Shown here: piece by piece, positions 1 through 13,961 of the stretch | Numbering within the stretch: the first letter of the stretch is position 1 | Layout of the letters: every line of letters starts with the position of its first letter | The notes under the pieces: model-generated | Told to the model about the DNA's origin: nothing | Databases searched by the model: none | What the model saw: only the letters and a program-made list of their open reading frames with translations | Position numbers and translations under genes: made by a program | NCBI GenBank assembly: GCA_964019135.1 | Contig: OZ025249.1 | Location: forward strand, 19,307,088-19,371,087 | From: Arenicola marina | Taxonomy: Eukaryota; Annelida; Polychaeta; Arenicolidae | DNA: 64,000 nt | Reading direction: 5' to 3'

Positions 1-3000
1 CAGACCGCCATCACACAGCTACGGTAAGTGACAAGGGTCCATGGCCAAGACTCAGACCGCCATCACACAGCTACAGTAAGTGACAAGGGTCCATGGCCAA
101 GACTCAGACCGCCGTCACACAGCTACAGTAAGTGACAAGGGTCCATGGCCAAGACTCAGACCGCCATCACACAGCTACAGTAAGTGACAAGGGTCCATGG
201 CCAAGACTCAGACCGCCATCACACAGCTACAGTAAGTGACAATGGTCCATGGCCAAGACTCAGACCGCCATCACACAGCTACAGTAAGTGACAAGGGTCC
301 ATGGCCAAGACTCAGACCGCCATCACCCAGCTACAGTAAGTGACAAGGGTCCATGGCCAAGACTCAGACCGCCATCACACAGCTACGGTAAGTGACAAGG
401 GTCCATGGCCAAGACTCAGACCGCCATCACACAGCTACAGTAAGTGACAAGGGTCCATGGCCAAGACTCAGACCGCCGTCACACAGCTACAGTAAGTGAC
501 AAGGGTCCATGGCCAAGACTCAGACCGCCATCACACAGCTACAGTAAGTGACAAGGGTCCATGGCCAAGACTCAGACCGCCGTCACACAGCTACAGTAAG
601 TGACAAGGGTCCATGGCCAAGACTCAGACCGCCATCACACAGCTACAGTAAGTGACAAGGGTCCATGGCCAAGACTCAGACCGCCATCACACAGCTACAG
701 TAAGTGACAAGGGTCCATGGTCAAGACTCAGACCGCCATCACACAGCTACAGTAGATGACAAGGGTCCATGGCCAGGACTCAGACCGCCATCACCCAGCT
801 ACAGTAAGTGACAAGGGTCCATGGCCAAGACTCAGACCGCCATCACCCAGCTACACTAAGTGACAAGGGTCCATGGCCAGGACTCAGACCGCCGTCACAC
901 AGCTACAGTAAGTGACAAGGGTCCATGGTCAAGACTCAGACCGCCGTCACACAGCTACAGTAAGTGACAAGGGTCCATGGTCAAGACTCAGACCGCCGTC
1001 ACACAGCTACAGTAAGTGACAAGGGTCCATGGCCAAGACTCAGACCGCCATCACACAGCTACAGTAAGTGACAACGGTCCATGGTCAAGACTCAGACCGC
1101 CATCACACAGCTACAGTAAGTGACAAGGGTCCATGGCCAAGACTCAGACCGCCATCACCCAGCTACAGTAAGTGACAAGGGTCCATGGCCAAGACTCAGA
1201 CCGCCATCACCCAGCTACACTAAGTGACAAGGGTCCATGGCCAAGACTCAGACCGCCATCACACAGCTACGGTAAGTGACAAGGGTCCATGGCCAAGACT
1301 CAGACCCCCATCACACAGCTACAGTAAGTGACAAGGGTCCATGGCCAAGACTCAGACCGCCATCACACAGCTACAGTAAGTGACAAGGGTCTATGGCCAA
1401 GACTCAGACCGCCATCACACAGCTACAGTAAGTGACAAGGGTCTATGGCCAAGACTCAGACCGCCATCACACAGCTACAGTAAGTGACAAGGGTCCATGG
1501 CCAAGACTCAGACCGCCATCACACAGCTACAGTAAGTGACAAGGGTCCATGGCCAAGACTCAGACCACCATCACCCAGCTACAGTAAGTGACAAGGGTCC
1601 ATGGCCAAGACTCAGACCGCCATCACACAGCTACAGTAAGTTACAAGGGTCCATGGCCAAGACTCAGACCACCATCACCCAGCTACAGTAAGTGACAAGG
1701 GTCCATGGCCAAGACTCAGACCGCCATCACACAGCTACAGTAAGTTACAAGGGCCCATGGCCAAGACTCAGACCACCATCACCCAGCTACAGTAAGTGAC
1801 AAGGGTCCATGGCCAAGACTCAGACCGCCATCACCCAGCTACACTAAGTGACAAGGGTCCATGGCCAAGACTCAGACCGCCATCACACAGCTACAGTAAG
1901 TGACAAGGGTCCATGGCCAAGACTCTGACCGCTATCACACAGCTACAGTAAGTGACAAGGGTCCATGGCCAAGACTCAGACCGCCGTCACACAGCTACAC
2001 TAAGTGACAAGGGTCCATGGCCAAGACTCAGACCACCATCACCCACCTACAGTAAGTGACAAGGGTCCATGGCCAAGACTCAGACCGCCATCACACAGCT
2101 ACAGTAAGTGACAAGGGTCCATGGCCAAGACTCAGACCGCCATCACACAGCTACGGTAAGTGACAAGGGTCCATGGCCAAGACTCAGACCGCCATCACAC
2201 AGCTACAGTAAGTGACAAGGGTCCATGGCCAAGACTCAGACCGCCATCACACAGCTACAGTAAGTGACAAGGGTCCATGGCCAAGACTCAGACCGCCATC
2301 ACACAGCTACAGTAAGTGACAAGGGTCCATGGCCAAGACTCAGACCGCCATCACCCAGCTACAGTAAGTGACAAGGGTCCATGGCCAAGACTCAGACCGC
2401 CATCACACAGCTACGGTAAGTGACAAGGGTCCATGGCCAAGACTCAGACCGCCATCACACAGCTACAGTAAGTGACAAGGGTCTATGGCCAAGACTCAGA
2501 CCGCCATCACACAGCTACAGTAAGTGACAAGGGTCCATGGCCAAGACTCAGACCGCCATCACACAGCTACAGTAAGTGACAAGGGTCCATGGCCAAGACT
2601 CAGACCACCATCACCCAGCTACAGTAAGTGACAAGGGTCCATGGCCAAGACTCAGACCGCCATCACACAGCTACAGTAAGTTACAAGGGTCCATGGCCAA
2701 GACTCAGACCACCATCACCCAGCTACAGTAAGTGACAAGGGTCCATGGCCAAGACTCAGACCGCCATCACACAGCTACAGTAAGTTACAAGGGCCCATGG
2801 CCAAGACTCAGACCACCATCACCCAGCTACAGTAAGTGACAAGGGTCCATGGCCAAGACTCAGACCGCCATCACCCAGCTACACTAAGTGACAAGGGTCC
2901 ATGGCCAAGACTCAGACCGCCATCACACAGCTACAGTAAGTGACAAGGGTCCATGGCCAAGACTCTGACCGCTATCACACAGCTACAGTAAGTGACAAGG

Positions 3001-6000
3001 GTCCATGGCCAAGACTCAGACCGCCGTCACACAGCTACACTAAGTGACAAGGGTCCATGGCCAAGACTCAGACCACCATCACCCACCTACAGTAAGTGAC
3101 AAGGGTCCATGGCCAAGACTCAGACCGCCATCACACAGCTACAGTAAGTGACAAGGGTCCATGGCCAAGACTCAGACCGCCATCACACAGCTACGGTAAG
3201 TGACAAGGGTCCATGGCCAAGACTCAGACCGCCATCACACAGCTACAGTAAGTGACAAGGGTCCATGGCCAAGACTCAGACCGCCATCACACAGCTACAG
3301 TAAGTGACAAGGGTCCATGGCCAAGACTCAGACCGCCATCACACAGCTACGGTAAGTGACAAGGGTCCATGGCCAAGACTCAGACCGCCATCACACAGCT
3401 ACAGTAAGTGACAAGGGTCCATGGCCAAGACTCAGACCGCCATCACACAGCTACAGTAAGTGACAAGGGTCCATGGCCAAGACTCAGACCGCCATCACCC
3501 AGCTACAGTAAGTGACAAGGGTCCATGGCCAAGACTCAGACCGCCATCACACAGCTACGGTAAGTGACAAGGGTCCATGGCCAAGACTCAGACCGCCATC
3601 ACACAGCTACAGTAAGTGACAAGGGTCTATGGCCAAGACTCAGACCGCCATCACACAGCTACAGTAAGTGACAAGGGTCCATGGCCAAGACTCAGACCGC
3701 CATCACACAGCTACGGTAAGTGACAAGGGTCCATGGCCAAGACTCAGACCGCCATCACACAGCTACAGTAAGTGACAAGGGTCCATGGCCAAGACTCAGA
3801 CCGCCATCACACAGCTACAGTAAGTGACAAGGGTCCATGGCCAAGACTCAGACCGCCATCACCCAGCTACAGTAAGTGACAAGGGTCCATGGCCAAGACT
3901 CAGACCGCCATCACACAGCTACGGTAAGTGACAAGGGTCCATGGCCAAGACTCAGACCGCCATCACACAGCTACAGTAAGTGACAAGGGTCCATGGCCAA
4001 GACTCAGACCGCCGTCACACAGCTACAGTAAGTGACAAGGGTCCATGGCCAAGACTCAGACCGCCATCACACAGCTACAGTAAGTGACAAGGGTCCATGG
4101 CCAAGACTCAGACCGCCGTCACACAGCTACAGTAAGTGACAAGGGTCCATGGCCAAGACTCAGACCGCCATCACCCAGCTACAGTAAGTGACAAGGGTCC
4201 ATGGCCAAGACTCAGACCGCCATCACACAGCTACAGTAAGTGACAAGGGTCCATGGTCAAGACTCAGACCGCCATCACACAGCTACAGTAGATGACAAGG
4301 GTCCATGGCCAAGACTCAGACCGCCATCACCCAGCTACAGTAAGTGACAAGGGTCCATGGCCAAGACTCAGACCGCCATCACCCAGCTACACTAAGTGAC
4401 AAGGGTCCATGGCCAGGACTCAGACCGCCATCACACAGCTACGGTAAGTGACAAGGGTCCATGGCCAGGACTCAGACCGCCATCACCCAGCTACGGTAAG
4501 TGACAAGGGTCCATGGCCAGGACTCAGACCGCCATCACACAGCTACAGTAAGTGACAAGGGTCCATGGCCAAGACTCAGACCGCCATCACACAGCTACAG
4601 TAACTGACAAGGGTCCATGGCCAAGACTCAGACCGCCATCACACAGCTACAGTAAGTGACAAGGGTCTATGGCCAAGACTCAGACCGCCATCACACAGCT
4701 ACAGTAAGTGACAAGGGTCCATGGCCAAGACTCAGACCGCCATCACACAGCTACAGTAAGTGACAAGGGTCCATGGCCAAGACTCAGACCGCCATCACAC
4801 AGCTACAGTAAGTTACAAGGGTCCATGGCCAAGACTCAGACCACCATCACCCAGCTACAGTAAGTGACAAGGGTCCATGGCCAAGACTCAGACCGCCATC
4901 ACCCAGCTACACTAAGTGACAAGGGTCCATGGCCAAGACTCAGACCGCCATCACACAGCTACAGTAAGTGACAAGGGTCCATGGCCAAGACTCTGACCGC
5001 TATCACACAGCTACAGTAAGTGACAAGGGTCCATGGCCAAGACTCAGACCGCCGTCACACAGCTACAGTAAGTGACAAGGGTCCATGGCCAAGACTCAGA
5101 CCACCATCACCCAGCTACAGTAAGTGACAAGGGTCCATGGCCAAGACTCAGACCGCCATCACCCAGCTACACTAAGTGACAACGGTCCATGGCCAAGACT
5201 CAGACCGCCATCACACAGCTACAGTAAGTGACAAGGGTCCATGGCCAAGACTCAGACCGCTATCACACAGCTACACTAAGTGACAAGGGTCCATGGCCAA
5301 GACTCAGACCGCCATCACACAGCTACAGTAAGTGACAAGGGTCCATGGCCAAGACTCAGACCGCCATCACACAGCTACAGTAAGTGACAAGGGTCCATGG
5401 CCAAGACTCAGACCGCCATCACCCAGCTACAGTAAGTGACAAGGGTCCATGGCCAAGACTCAGACCGCCATCACACAGCTACGGTAAGTGACAAGGGTCC
5501 ATGGCCAAGACTCAGACCGCCATCACACAGCTACAGTAAGTGACAAGGGTCTATGGCCAAGACTCAGACCGCCATCACACAGCTACAGTAAGTGACAAGG
5601 GTCCATGGCCAAGACTCAGACCGCCATCACACAGCTACAGTAAGTGACAAGGGTCCATGGCCAAGACTCAGACCACCATCACCCAGCTACAGTAAGTGAC
5701 AAGGGTCCATGGCCAAGACTCAGACCGCCATCACACAGCTACAGTAAGTTACAAGGGTCCATGGCCAAGACTCAGACCACCATCACCCAGCTACAGTAAG
5801 TGACAAGGGTCCATGGCCAAGACTCAGACCGCCATCACACAGCTACAGTAAGTTACAAGGGCCCATGGCCAAGACTCAGACCACCATCACCCAGCTACAG
5901 TAAGTGACAAGGGTCCATGGCCAAGACTCAGACCGCCATCACCCAGCTACACTAAGTGACAAGGGTCCATGGCCAAGACTCAGACCGCCATCACACAGCT

Positions 6001-9000
6001 ACAGTAAGTGACAAGGGTCCATGGCCAAGACTCTGACCGCTATCACACAGCTACAGTAAGTGACAAGGGTCCATGGCCAAGACTCAGACCGCCGTCACAC
6101 AGCTACACTAAGTGACAAGGGTCCATGGCCAAGACTCAGACCACCATCACCCACCTACAGTAAGTGACAAGGGTCCATGGCCAAGACTCAGACCGCCATC
6201 ACACAGCTACAGTAAGTGACAAGGGTCCATGGCCAAGACTCAGACCGCCATCACACAGCTACGGTAAGTGACAAGGGTCCATGGCCAAGACTCAGACCGC
6301 CATCACACAGCTACAGTAAGTGACAAGGGTCCATGGCCAAGACTCAGACCGCCATCACACAGCTACAGTAAGTGACAAGGGTCCATGGCCAAGACTCAGA
6401 CCGCCATCACACAGCTACGGTAAGTGACAAGGGTCCATGGCCAAGACTCAGACCGCCATCACACAGCTACAGTAAGTGACAAGGGTCCATGGCCAAGACT
6501 CAGACCGCCATCACACAGCTACAGTAAGTGACAAGGGTCCATGGCCAAGACTCAGACCGCCATCACCCAGCTACAGTAAGTGACAAGGGTCCATGGCCAA
6601 GACTCAGACCGCCATCACACAGCTACGGTAAGTGACAAGGGTCCATGGCCAAGACTCAGACCGCCATCACACAGCTACAGTAAGTGACAAGGGTCTATGG
6701 CCAAGACTCAGACCGCCATCACCCAGCTACAGTAAGTGACAAGGGTCCATGGCCAAGACTCAGACCGCCATCACACAGCTACGGTAAGTGACAAGGGTCC
6801 ATGGCCAAGACTCAGACCGCCATCACACAGCTACAGTAAGTGACAAGGGTCCATGGCCAAGACTCAGACCGCCATCACACAGCTACAGTAAGTGACAAGG
6901 GTCCATGGCCAAGACTCAGACCGCCATCACCCAGCTACAGTAAGTGACAAGGGTCCATGGCCAAGACTCAGACCGCCATCACACAGCTACGGTAAGTGAC
7001 AAGGGTCCATGGCCAAGACTCAGACCGCCATCACACAGCTACAGTAAGTGACAAGGGTCCATGGCCAAGACTCAGACCGCCGTCACACAGCTACAGTAAG
7101 TGACAAGGGTCCATGGCCAAGACTCAGACCGCCATCACACAGCTACAGTAAGTGACAAGGGTCCATGGCCAAGACTCAGACCGCCGTCACACAGCTACAG
7201 TAAGTGACAAGGGTCCATGGCCAAGACTCAGACCGCCATCACCCAGCTACAGTAAGTGACAAGGGTCCATGGCCAAGACTCAGACCGCCATCACACAGCT
7301 ACAGTAAGTGACAAGGGTCCATGGTCAAGACTCAGACCGCCATCACACAGCTACAGTAGATGACAAGGGTCCATGGCCAAGACTCAGACCGCCATCACCC
7401 AGCTACAGTAAGTGACAAGGGTCCATGGCCAAGACTCAGACCGCCATCACCCAGCTACACTAAGTGACAAGGGTCCATGGCCAGGACTCAGACCGCCATC
7501 ACACAGCTACGGTAAGTGACAAGGGTCCATGGCCAGGACTCAGACCGCCATCACCCAGCTACGGTAAGTGACAAGGGTCCATGGCCAGGACTCAGACCGC
7601 CATCACACAGCTACAGTAAGTGACAAGGGTCCATGGCCAAGACTCAGACCGCCATCACACAGCTACAGTAACTGACAAGGGTCCATGGCCAAGACTCAGA
7701 CCGCCATCACACAGCTACAGTAAGTGACAAGGGTCTATGGCCAAGACTCAGACCGCCATCACACAGCTACAGTAAGTGACAAGGGTCCATGGCCAAGACT
7801 CAGACCGCCATCACACAGCTACAGTAAGTGACAAGGGTCCATGGCCAAGACTCAGACCGCCATCACACAGCTACAGTAAGTTACAAGGGTCCATGGCCAA
7901 GACTCAGACCACCATCACCCAGCTACAGTAAGTGACAAGGGTCCATGGCCAAGACTCAGACCGCCATCACCCAGCTACACTAAGTGACAAGGGTCCATGG
8001 CCAAGACTCAGACCGCCATCACACAGCTACAGTAAGTGACAAGGGTCCATGGCCAAGACTCTGACCGCTATCACACAGCTACAGTAAGTGACAAGGGTCC
8101 ATGGCCAAGACTCAGACCGCCGTCACACAGCTACAGTAAGTGACAAGGGTCCATGGCCAAGACTCAGACCACCATCACCCAGCTACAGTAAGTGACAAGG
8201 GTCCATGGCCAAGACTCAGACCGCCATCACCCAGCTACACTAAGTGACAACGGTCCATGGCCAAGACTCAGACCGCCATCACACAGCTACAGTAAGTGAC
8301 AAGGGTCCATGGCCAAGACTCAGACCGCTATCACACAGCTACACTAAGTGACAAGGGTCCATGGCCAAGACTCAGACCGCCATCACACAGCTACAGTAAG
8401 TGACAAGGGTCCATGGCCAAGACTCTGACCGCTATCACACAGCTACAGTAAGTGACAAGGGTCCATGGCCAAGACTCAGACCGCCGTCACACAGCTACAC
8501 TAAGTGACAAGGGTCCATGGCCAAGACTCAGACCACCATCACCCACCTACAGTAAGTGACAAGGGTCCATGGCCAAGACTCAGACCGCCATCACACAGCT
8601 ACAGTAAGTGACAAGGGTCCATGGCCAAGACTCAGACCGCCATCACACAGCTACGGTAAGTGACAAGGGTCCATGGCCAAGACTCAGACCGCCATCACAC
8701 AGCTACAGTAAGTGACAAGGGTCCATGGCCAAGACTCAGACCGCCATCACACAGCTACAGTAAGTGACAAGGGTCCATGGCCAAGACTCAGACCGCCATC
8801 ACACAGCTACGGTAAGTGACAAGGGTCCATGGCCAAGACTCAGACCGCCATCACACAGCTACAGTAAGTGACAAGGGTCCATGGCCAAGACTCAGACCGC
8901 CATCACACAGCAACAGTAAGTGACAAGGGTCCATGGCCAAGACTCAGACCGCCATCACCCAGCTACAGTAAGTGACAAGGGTCCATGGCCAAGACTCAGA

Positions 9001-11457
9001 CCGCCATCACACAGCTACGGTAAGTGACAAGGGTCCATGGCCAAGACTCAGACCGCCATCACACAGCTACAGTAAGTGACAAGGGTCTATGGCCAAGACT
9101 CAGACCGCCATCACACAGCTACAGTAAGTGACAAGGGTCCATGGCCAAGACTCAGACCGCCATCACACAGCTACGGTAAGTGACAAGGGTCCATGGCCAA
9201 GACTCAGACCGCCATCACACAGCTACAGTAAGTGACAAGGGTCCATGGCCAAGACTCAGACCGCCATCACACAGCTACAGTAAGTGACAAGGGTCCATGG
9301 CCAAGACTCAGACCGCCATCACCCAGCTACAGTAAGTGACAAGGGTCCATGGCCAAGACTCAGACCGCCATCACACAGCTACGGTAAGTGACAAGGGTCC
9401 ATGGCCAAGACTCAGACCGCCATCACACAGCTACAGTAAGTGACAAGGGTCCATGGCCAAGACTCAGACCGCCGTCACACAGCTACAGTAAGTGACAAGG
9501 GTCCATGGCCAAGACTCAGACCGCCATCACACAGCTACAGTAAGTGACAAGGGTCCATGGCCAAGACTCAGACCGCCGTCACACAGCTACAGTAAGTGAC
9601 AAGGGTCCATGGCCAAGACTCAGACCGCCATCACACAGCTACAGTAAGTGACAAGGGTCCATGGCCAAGACTCAGACCGCCATCACACAGCTACAGTAAG
9701 TGACAAGGGTCCATGGTCAAGACTCAGACCGCCATCACACAGCTACAGTAGATGACAAGGGTCCATGGCCAAGACTCAGACCGCCATCACCCAGCTACAG
9801 TAAGTGACAAGGGTCCATGGCCAAGACTCAGACCGCCATCACCCAGCTACACTAAGTGACAAGGGTCCATGGCCAGGACTCAGACCGCCATCACACAGCC
9901 ACGGTAAGTGACAAGGGTCCATGGCCAGGACTCAGACCGCCATCACCCAGCTACGGTAAGTGACAAGGGTCCATGGCCAGGACTCAGACCGCCATCACAC
10001 AGCTACAGTAAGTGACAAGGGTCCATGGCCAAGACTCAGACCGCCGTCACACAGCTACAGTAAGTGACAAGGGTCCATGGCCAAGACTCAGACCACCATC
10101 ACCCAGCTACAGTAAGTGACAAGGGTCCATGGCCAAGACTCAGACCGCCATCACCCAGCTACACTAAGTGACAACGGTCCATGGCCAAGACTCAGACCGC
10201 CATCACACAGCTACAGTAAGTGACAAGGGTCCATGGCCAAGACTCAGACCGCTATCACACAGCTACAGTAAATGACAAGGGTCCATGGCCAAGACTCAGA
10301 CCGCCGTCACACAGCTACAGTAAGTGACAAGGGTCCATGGTCAAGACTCAGACCGTCATCACACAGCTACAGTAAGTGACAAGGGTCCATGGCCAAGACT
10401 CAGACCGCCATCACACAGCTACAGTAAGTTACAAGGGTCCATGGCCAAGACTCAGACCACCATCACCCAGCTACAGTAAGTGACAAGGGTCCATGGCCAA
10501 GACTCAGACCGCCATCACACAGCTACGGTAAGTGACAAGGGTCCATGGCCAAGACTCAGACCGCCATCACACAGCTACAGTAAGTGACAAGGGTCCATGG
10601 CCAAGACTCAGACCGCCATCACCCAGCTACACTAAGTGACAAGGGTCCATGGCCAAGACTCAGACCGCCATCACACAGCTACAGTAAGTGACAAGGGTCC
10701 ATGGCCAAGACTCTGACCGCTATCACACAGCTACAGTAAGTGACAAGGGTCCATGGCCAAGACTCAGACCGCCGTCACACAGCTACAGTAAGTGACAAGG
10801 GTCCATGGCCAAGACTCAGACCACCATCACCCACCTACAGTAAGTGACAAGGGTCCATGGCCAAGACTCAGACCGCCATCACCCAGCTACACTAAGTGAC
10901 AACGGTCCATGGCCAAGACTCAGACCGCCATCACACAGCTACAGTAAGTGACAAGGGTCCATGGCCAAGACTCAGACCGCCGTCACACAGCTACAGTAAG
11001 TGACAAGGGTCCATGGCCAAGACTCAGACCGCCGTCACACAGCTACAGTAAGTGACAAGGGTCCATGGCCAAGACTCAGACCGCCGTCACACAGCTACAG
11101 TAAGTGACAAGGGTCCATGGCCAAGACTCAGACCGCCGTCACACAGCTACAGTAAGTGACAAGGGTCCATGGCCAAGACTCAGACCGCCGTCACACAGCT
11201 ACAGTAAGTGACAAGGGTCCATGGCCAAGACTCAGACCGCCATCACACAGCTACGGTAAGTGACAAGGGTCCATGGCCAAGACTCAGACCGCCATCACCC
11301 AGCTACAGTAAGTGACAAGGGTCCATGGCCAAGACTCAGACCGCCGTCACACAGCTACAGTAAGTGACAAGGGTCTATGGCCAAGACTCAGACCGCCGTC
11401 ACACAGCTACAGTAAGTGACAAGGGTCTATGGCCAAGACTCAGACCGCCATCACACA
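1..11457 (+). repeat. 52-bp minisatellite carrying a 5' splice site in every unit (about 220 copies)
   Basis: The unit is 52 bp and starts before the window. Most units contain a perfect GTAAGT donor (ctaca|gtaagtgac) on the + strand, the strand of the coiled-coil gene whose next exon starts at 11727. Read in the phase that exon needs, the sequence before the donor translates as GSMAKTQTAITQLQ, and joining to the exon gives ...ITQLQ-LDFEELD, a plausible coiled-coil helix. The repeat therefore looks like an exon end plus its donor. Variants include cggtaagt (donor kept), cactaagt (donor lost), gtagatgac and gtaactgac. Shared rare variants reveal larger blocks spaced 3068 bp (59 units), 2392 bp (46 units) and 1040 bp (20 units). 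The last unit decays at 11441-11457. Period and donor are seen directly; derivation from an exon is inference because that exon lies left of the window. Confidence 0.97.
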
Positions 11458-11726
11458 GGGACGGCCATCCCAGTAGGGTCCATGACCAAGATTCATATTT
11501 TCAGTTACTATTAATGCCAATTAATTATCATGCTGTTATACGAACAGCATACAAGAACTTCAAATTATGTAAGTCACATGGTTGAAGAGTTAAGTAACGC
11601 CCGAGATCAATTTATGTCCCTTATCTTTGACCGGTTGGGAATGCTGTTTGAGAAGCTCTAGTTTTACATTGACTCATACAGTGGCAAGATCAGATTTTTG
11701 CTTTAATGCAAATTTTTTACTCCTAG
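11458..11726. other. Array edge and intron 3' end
   Basis: A degraded half-unit of the 52-bp repeat (cagtagggtccatgaccaag) is followed by unique A/T-rich intron sequence. It ends in a pyrimidine-rich acceptor, ttttttactcctag, directly before 11727. Nothing else is recognised. Confidence 0.6.
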
Positions 11727-13046
11727 GTTGGACTTCGAGGAACTTGACATTCGAATGAAGACCGGTCAGCGATTGCAAGACGATTTATCGACTTCGTTAG
11801 TCCAAGTTACCGGTAAGCAGAAGATATTTGTACACGAGCTATCAAAAACATGGTTTGAGTATCCTTTAGAGGGGTATAAAATTCACATTGAGGCCTACAG
11901 ATATTAACACAAATATATGTACTCATTTTCAATTGTTTCATTGGGATTTAATGGTAATTCCAGTTTGTACGGCTATATCGTGCCATTTACTATCATCAAA
12001 CCGTATTCCTAATGTATAAGTCTTACATTGGATTGTGTATTTCACAGGGCGACTGAAATCGCAAGAGAAAGACTACAAAGAGGAGGTGACAGACAGATGT
12101 CAGGTACTGGAGAAATTGGAGGTAAATATATAATACAAACGTTTATGAACCACATTTGCACACGATTGCCTTTCATGTGGATGGTTCTGGATAGTGATAT
12201 CAAAGTAATGTCACAGTGACAATATCTATTATTTTTGTAAGTGATTGCTTAGCCGATTTTGTACATCCGTGTTTAATTTCCAGTTGATTAATGACACACT
12301 ATACTACGGTGCTTTCAGCATGACCTAGCATCGAACCTGTCCCTCAACAAGCAACTGGCGGCCTATTATAGAAAACTCCAGAATGACTATGTGGAGGTCA
12401 AAAACAAAATGCTTGACAAATTCGACGACCGGGTCAACGTTGAACACACGATAAAAGACATCAAACAGGTAAAGACTTTTTGTGAGGGTACAGATTTTCT
12501 TAGTCCTCGATGGGGTGGTCTATGCCTTCTTGGTAAACCGTGAGCTAAACAGTGCCGAGAAACCTGCCGAGTGAAACTCGTTTTATTTATATTGAATTAA
12601 CAGCTATATGTAATTAAATGTATTTAAATGTAGTTAATTGAATCTTAACTATCTATTTCCTCCCCCAGTTGCAAGGATTACAACGACATATGCAACACGC
12701 GATGCTGGAGTATTGTAAATACCGAGGGGACTTTAATAAAGGAGAACTTTCTCGCATGAAGTCTGAGGCACTTCATAATGGAGTACGCGTCTCAGAACTT
12801 CAAACCGAAATGGACCGCGCTTTGGAAACGATCGCCGGTTTCCTGCAGCACCAGGTAGATGGAGATACCGTGCGGAAGATGGCCATGGAAAAGGTTGCAC
12901 GAGAAGAAGGGAAGCGACCAGATGTCTCACATAACCAAATTGACGGGGCACTGCGACCACGGAAGGTAGCAGACCACCAAGTTCCCAGAGCCGTACAGCT
13001 CCCACCCAGTCGCCACCCAGTTACTTTAGCCGAAGTTGCATTATAG
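11727..13046 (+). CDS. Coiled-coil protein, last four coding exons (5' part outside window)
   Basis: Four exons join in phase: 11727-11812, 12048-12121, 12319-12468 and 12669-13046 (stop TAG). Each has an AG acceptor, the first three have GTAAGC, GTAAAT and GTAAAG donors, and the split codons agree (G|GG gives Gly). The visible C-terminal part is about 228 residues, mostly charged helix rich in Lys, Glu, Gln and Leu (LDFEELDIRMKTGQRL, KSQEKDYKEEV, LQNDYVEVKNKML), as expected of a coiled coil. The last roughly 40 residues are Pro/Arg-rich and probably unstructured. No catalytic motif is visible. The upstream intron carries the 52-bp donor array. I do not recognise the family from sequence. Linkage with GAREM and NOL4 homologues makes a CCDC178 relative a testable guess only. 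It is convergent with the protease gene. Confidence 0.85.
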
Positions 13047-13075
13047 AATGTATAAAAACTTAATCACAATTGCCA

Positions 13076-13081
13076 AATAAA
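13076..13081 (+). terminator. Poly(A) signal AATAAA of the coiled-coil gene
   Basis: AATAAA lies 30 bp after the stop codon. Further copies at about 13160 and 13183 are alternatives. Confidence 0.5.
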
Positions 13082-13217
13082 TTATATTAGTTAACAAAGT
13101 TTAACTGCAGTTGTAAAGTGTGATTATCTTCCATTCGCCACCGAGACGACTGAAGATTTTAAAAATAAAATATAATAATATTGTGAATAAAGCGGACAAA
13201 TGTCCGGTTTCTCAAAT

Positions 13218-13223
13218 TTTATT
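13218..13223 (-). terminator. Possible poly(A) signal of the protease gene
   Basis: AATAAA on the - strand, about 740 bp past the protease stop. It sits about 140 bp beyond the signal of the opposing gene, so the two 3' UTRs may overlap. Confidence 0.4.
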
Positions 13224-13961
13224 GCAAATATAATTGGATTCCGTCAGTAGATAATTCAAAAATACTAGATATGAAAAACTTCTCTGCAAACTCCACTATA
13301 AGGGGACACACCCATAGAAACCATCCCCGTGATAAGTAATGGAAAACCCCAAATTTTCAACCCCATGCCAGAGAAAAATCGGTACCCATGTTTGACTATG
13401 TGGGCCATTGGAAATTGTACAGCACATACCAAACTTTATTTTAAAAACAAGCAGACCATAGGTTGACGTGCGATATTTTTGGCTATGCGCATGCGCATCA
13501 CAACCCTGATATACGACCATATTTTAGGCACTACTTGACGGCATATACTTTTCTATGCACGACCTATTGGTGTGTAACCTATAATTAAGACATTTTGATA
13601 AGACTGCATGCTACCTACTCCACAGTTCCCCGTTTGAACCTGCAATATTCGTCAAAGGGGTTTGATTTCCCATTCACACAACCTGTGAGACTGTCGCCAT
13701 CGACACATGTTTCAACACCAAGCGAAGTAGTTCCCCTTGAGCAATATATTAACTTTTAGAATTACAACAGGGTTTATGTCTGATTTACACTGACCTTTCA
13801 CTGTATATCACTTCCTGGCACTAGGCCTAAGTTGTATAGATTTAGACATTTCCCAACGACAACCAATTCCGTCGCCATGGTAACATTTGTGTTTCACTTT
13901 CATTGTCGTTTAATGAGTACATGGTGACCCTTATTGTGATAGAGAATAGTAGTGACGTCAT

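Larger units (their letters stand above)
13047..13961. other. Convergent intergenic region and 3' UTRs
   Basis: About 0.9 kb separates the stop codons of two convergent genes. It holds the + strand poly(A) signal at 13076 and a - strand signal at 13218. No ORF or repeat of note. Confidence 0.6.

Noticed and set aside
1-11457. CRISPR-like regular repeats
   Set aside because: Units are contiguous with no unique spacers, and the context is an animal genome with spliced genes. The same applies to the 36-bp and 43-bp arrays.
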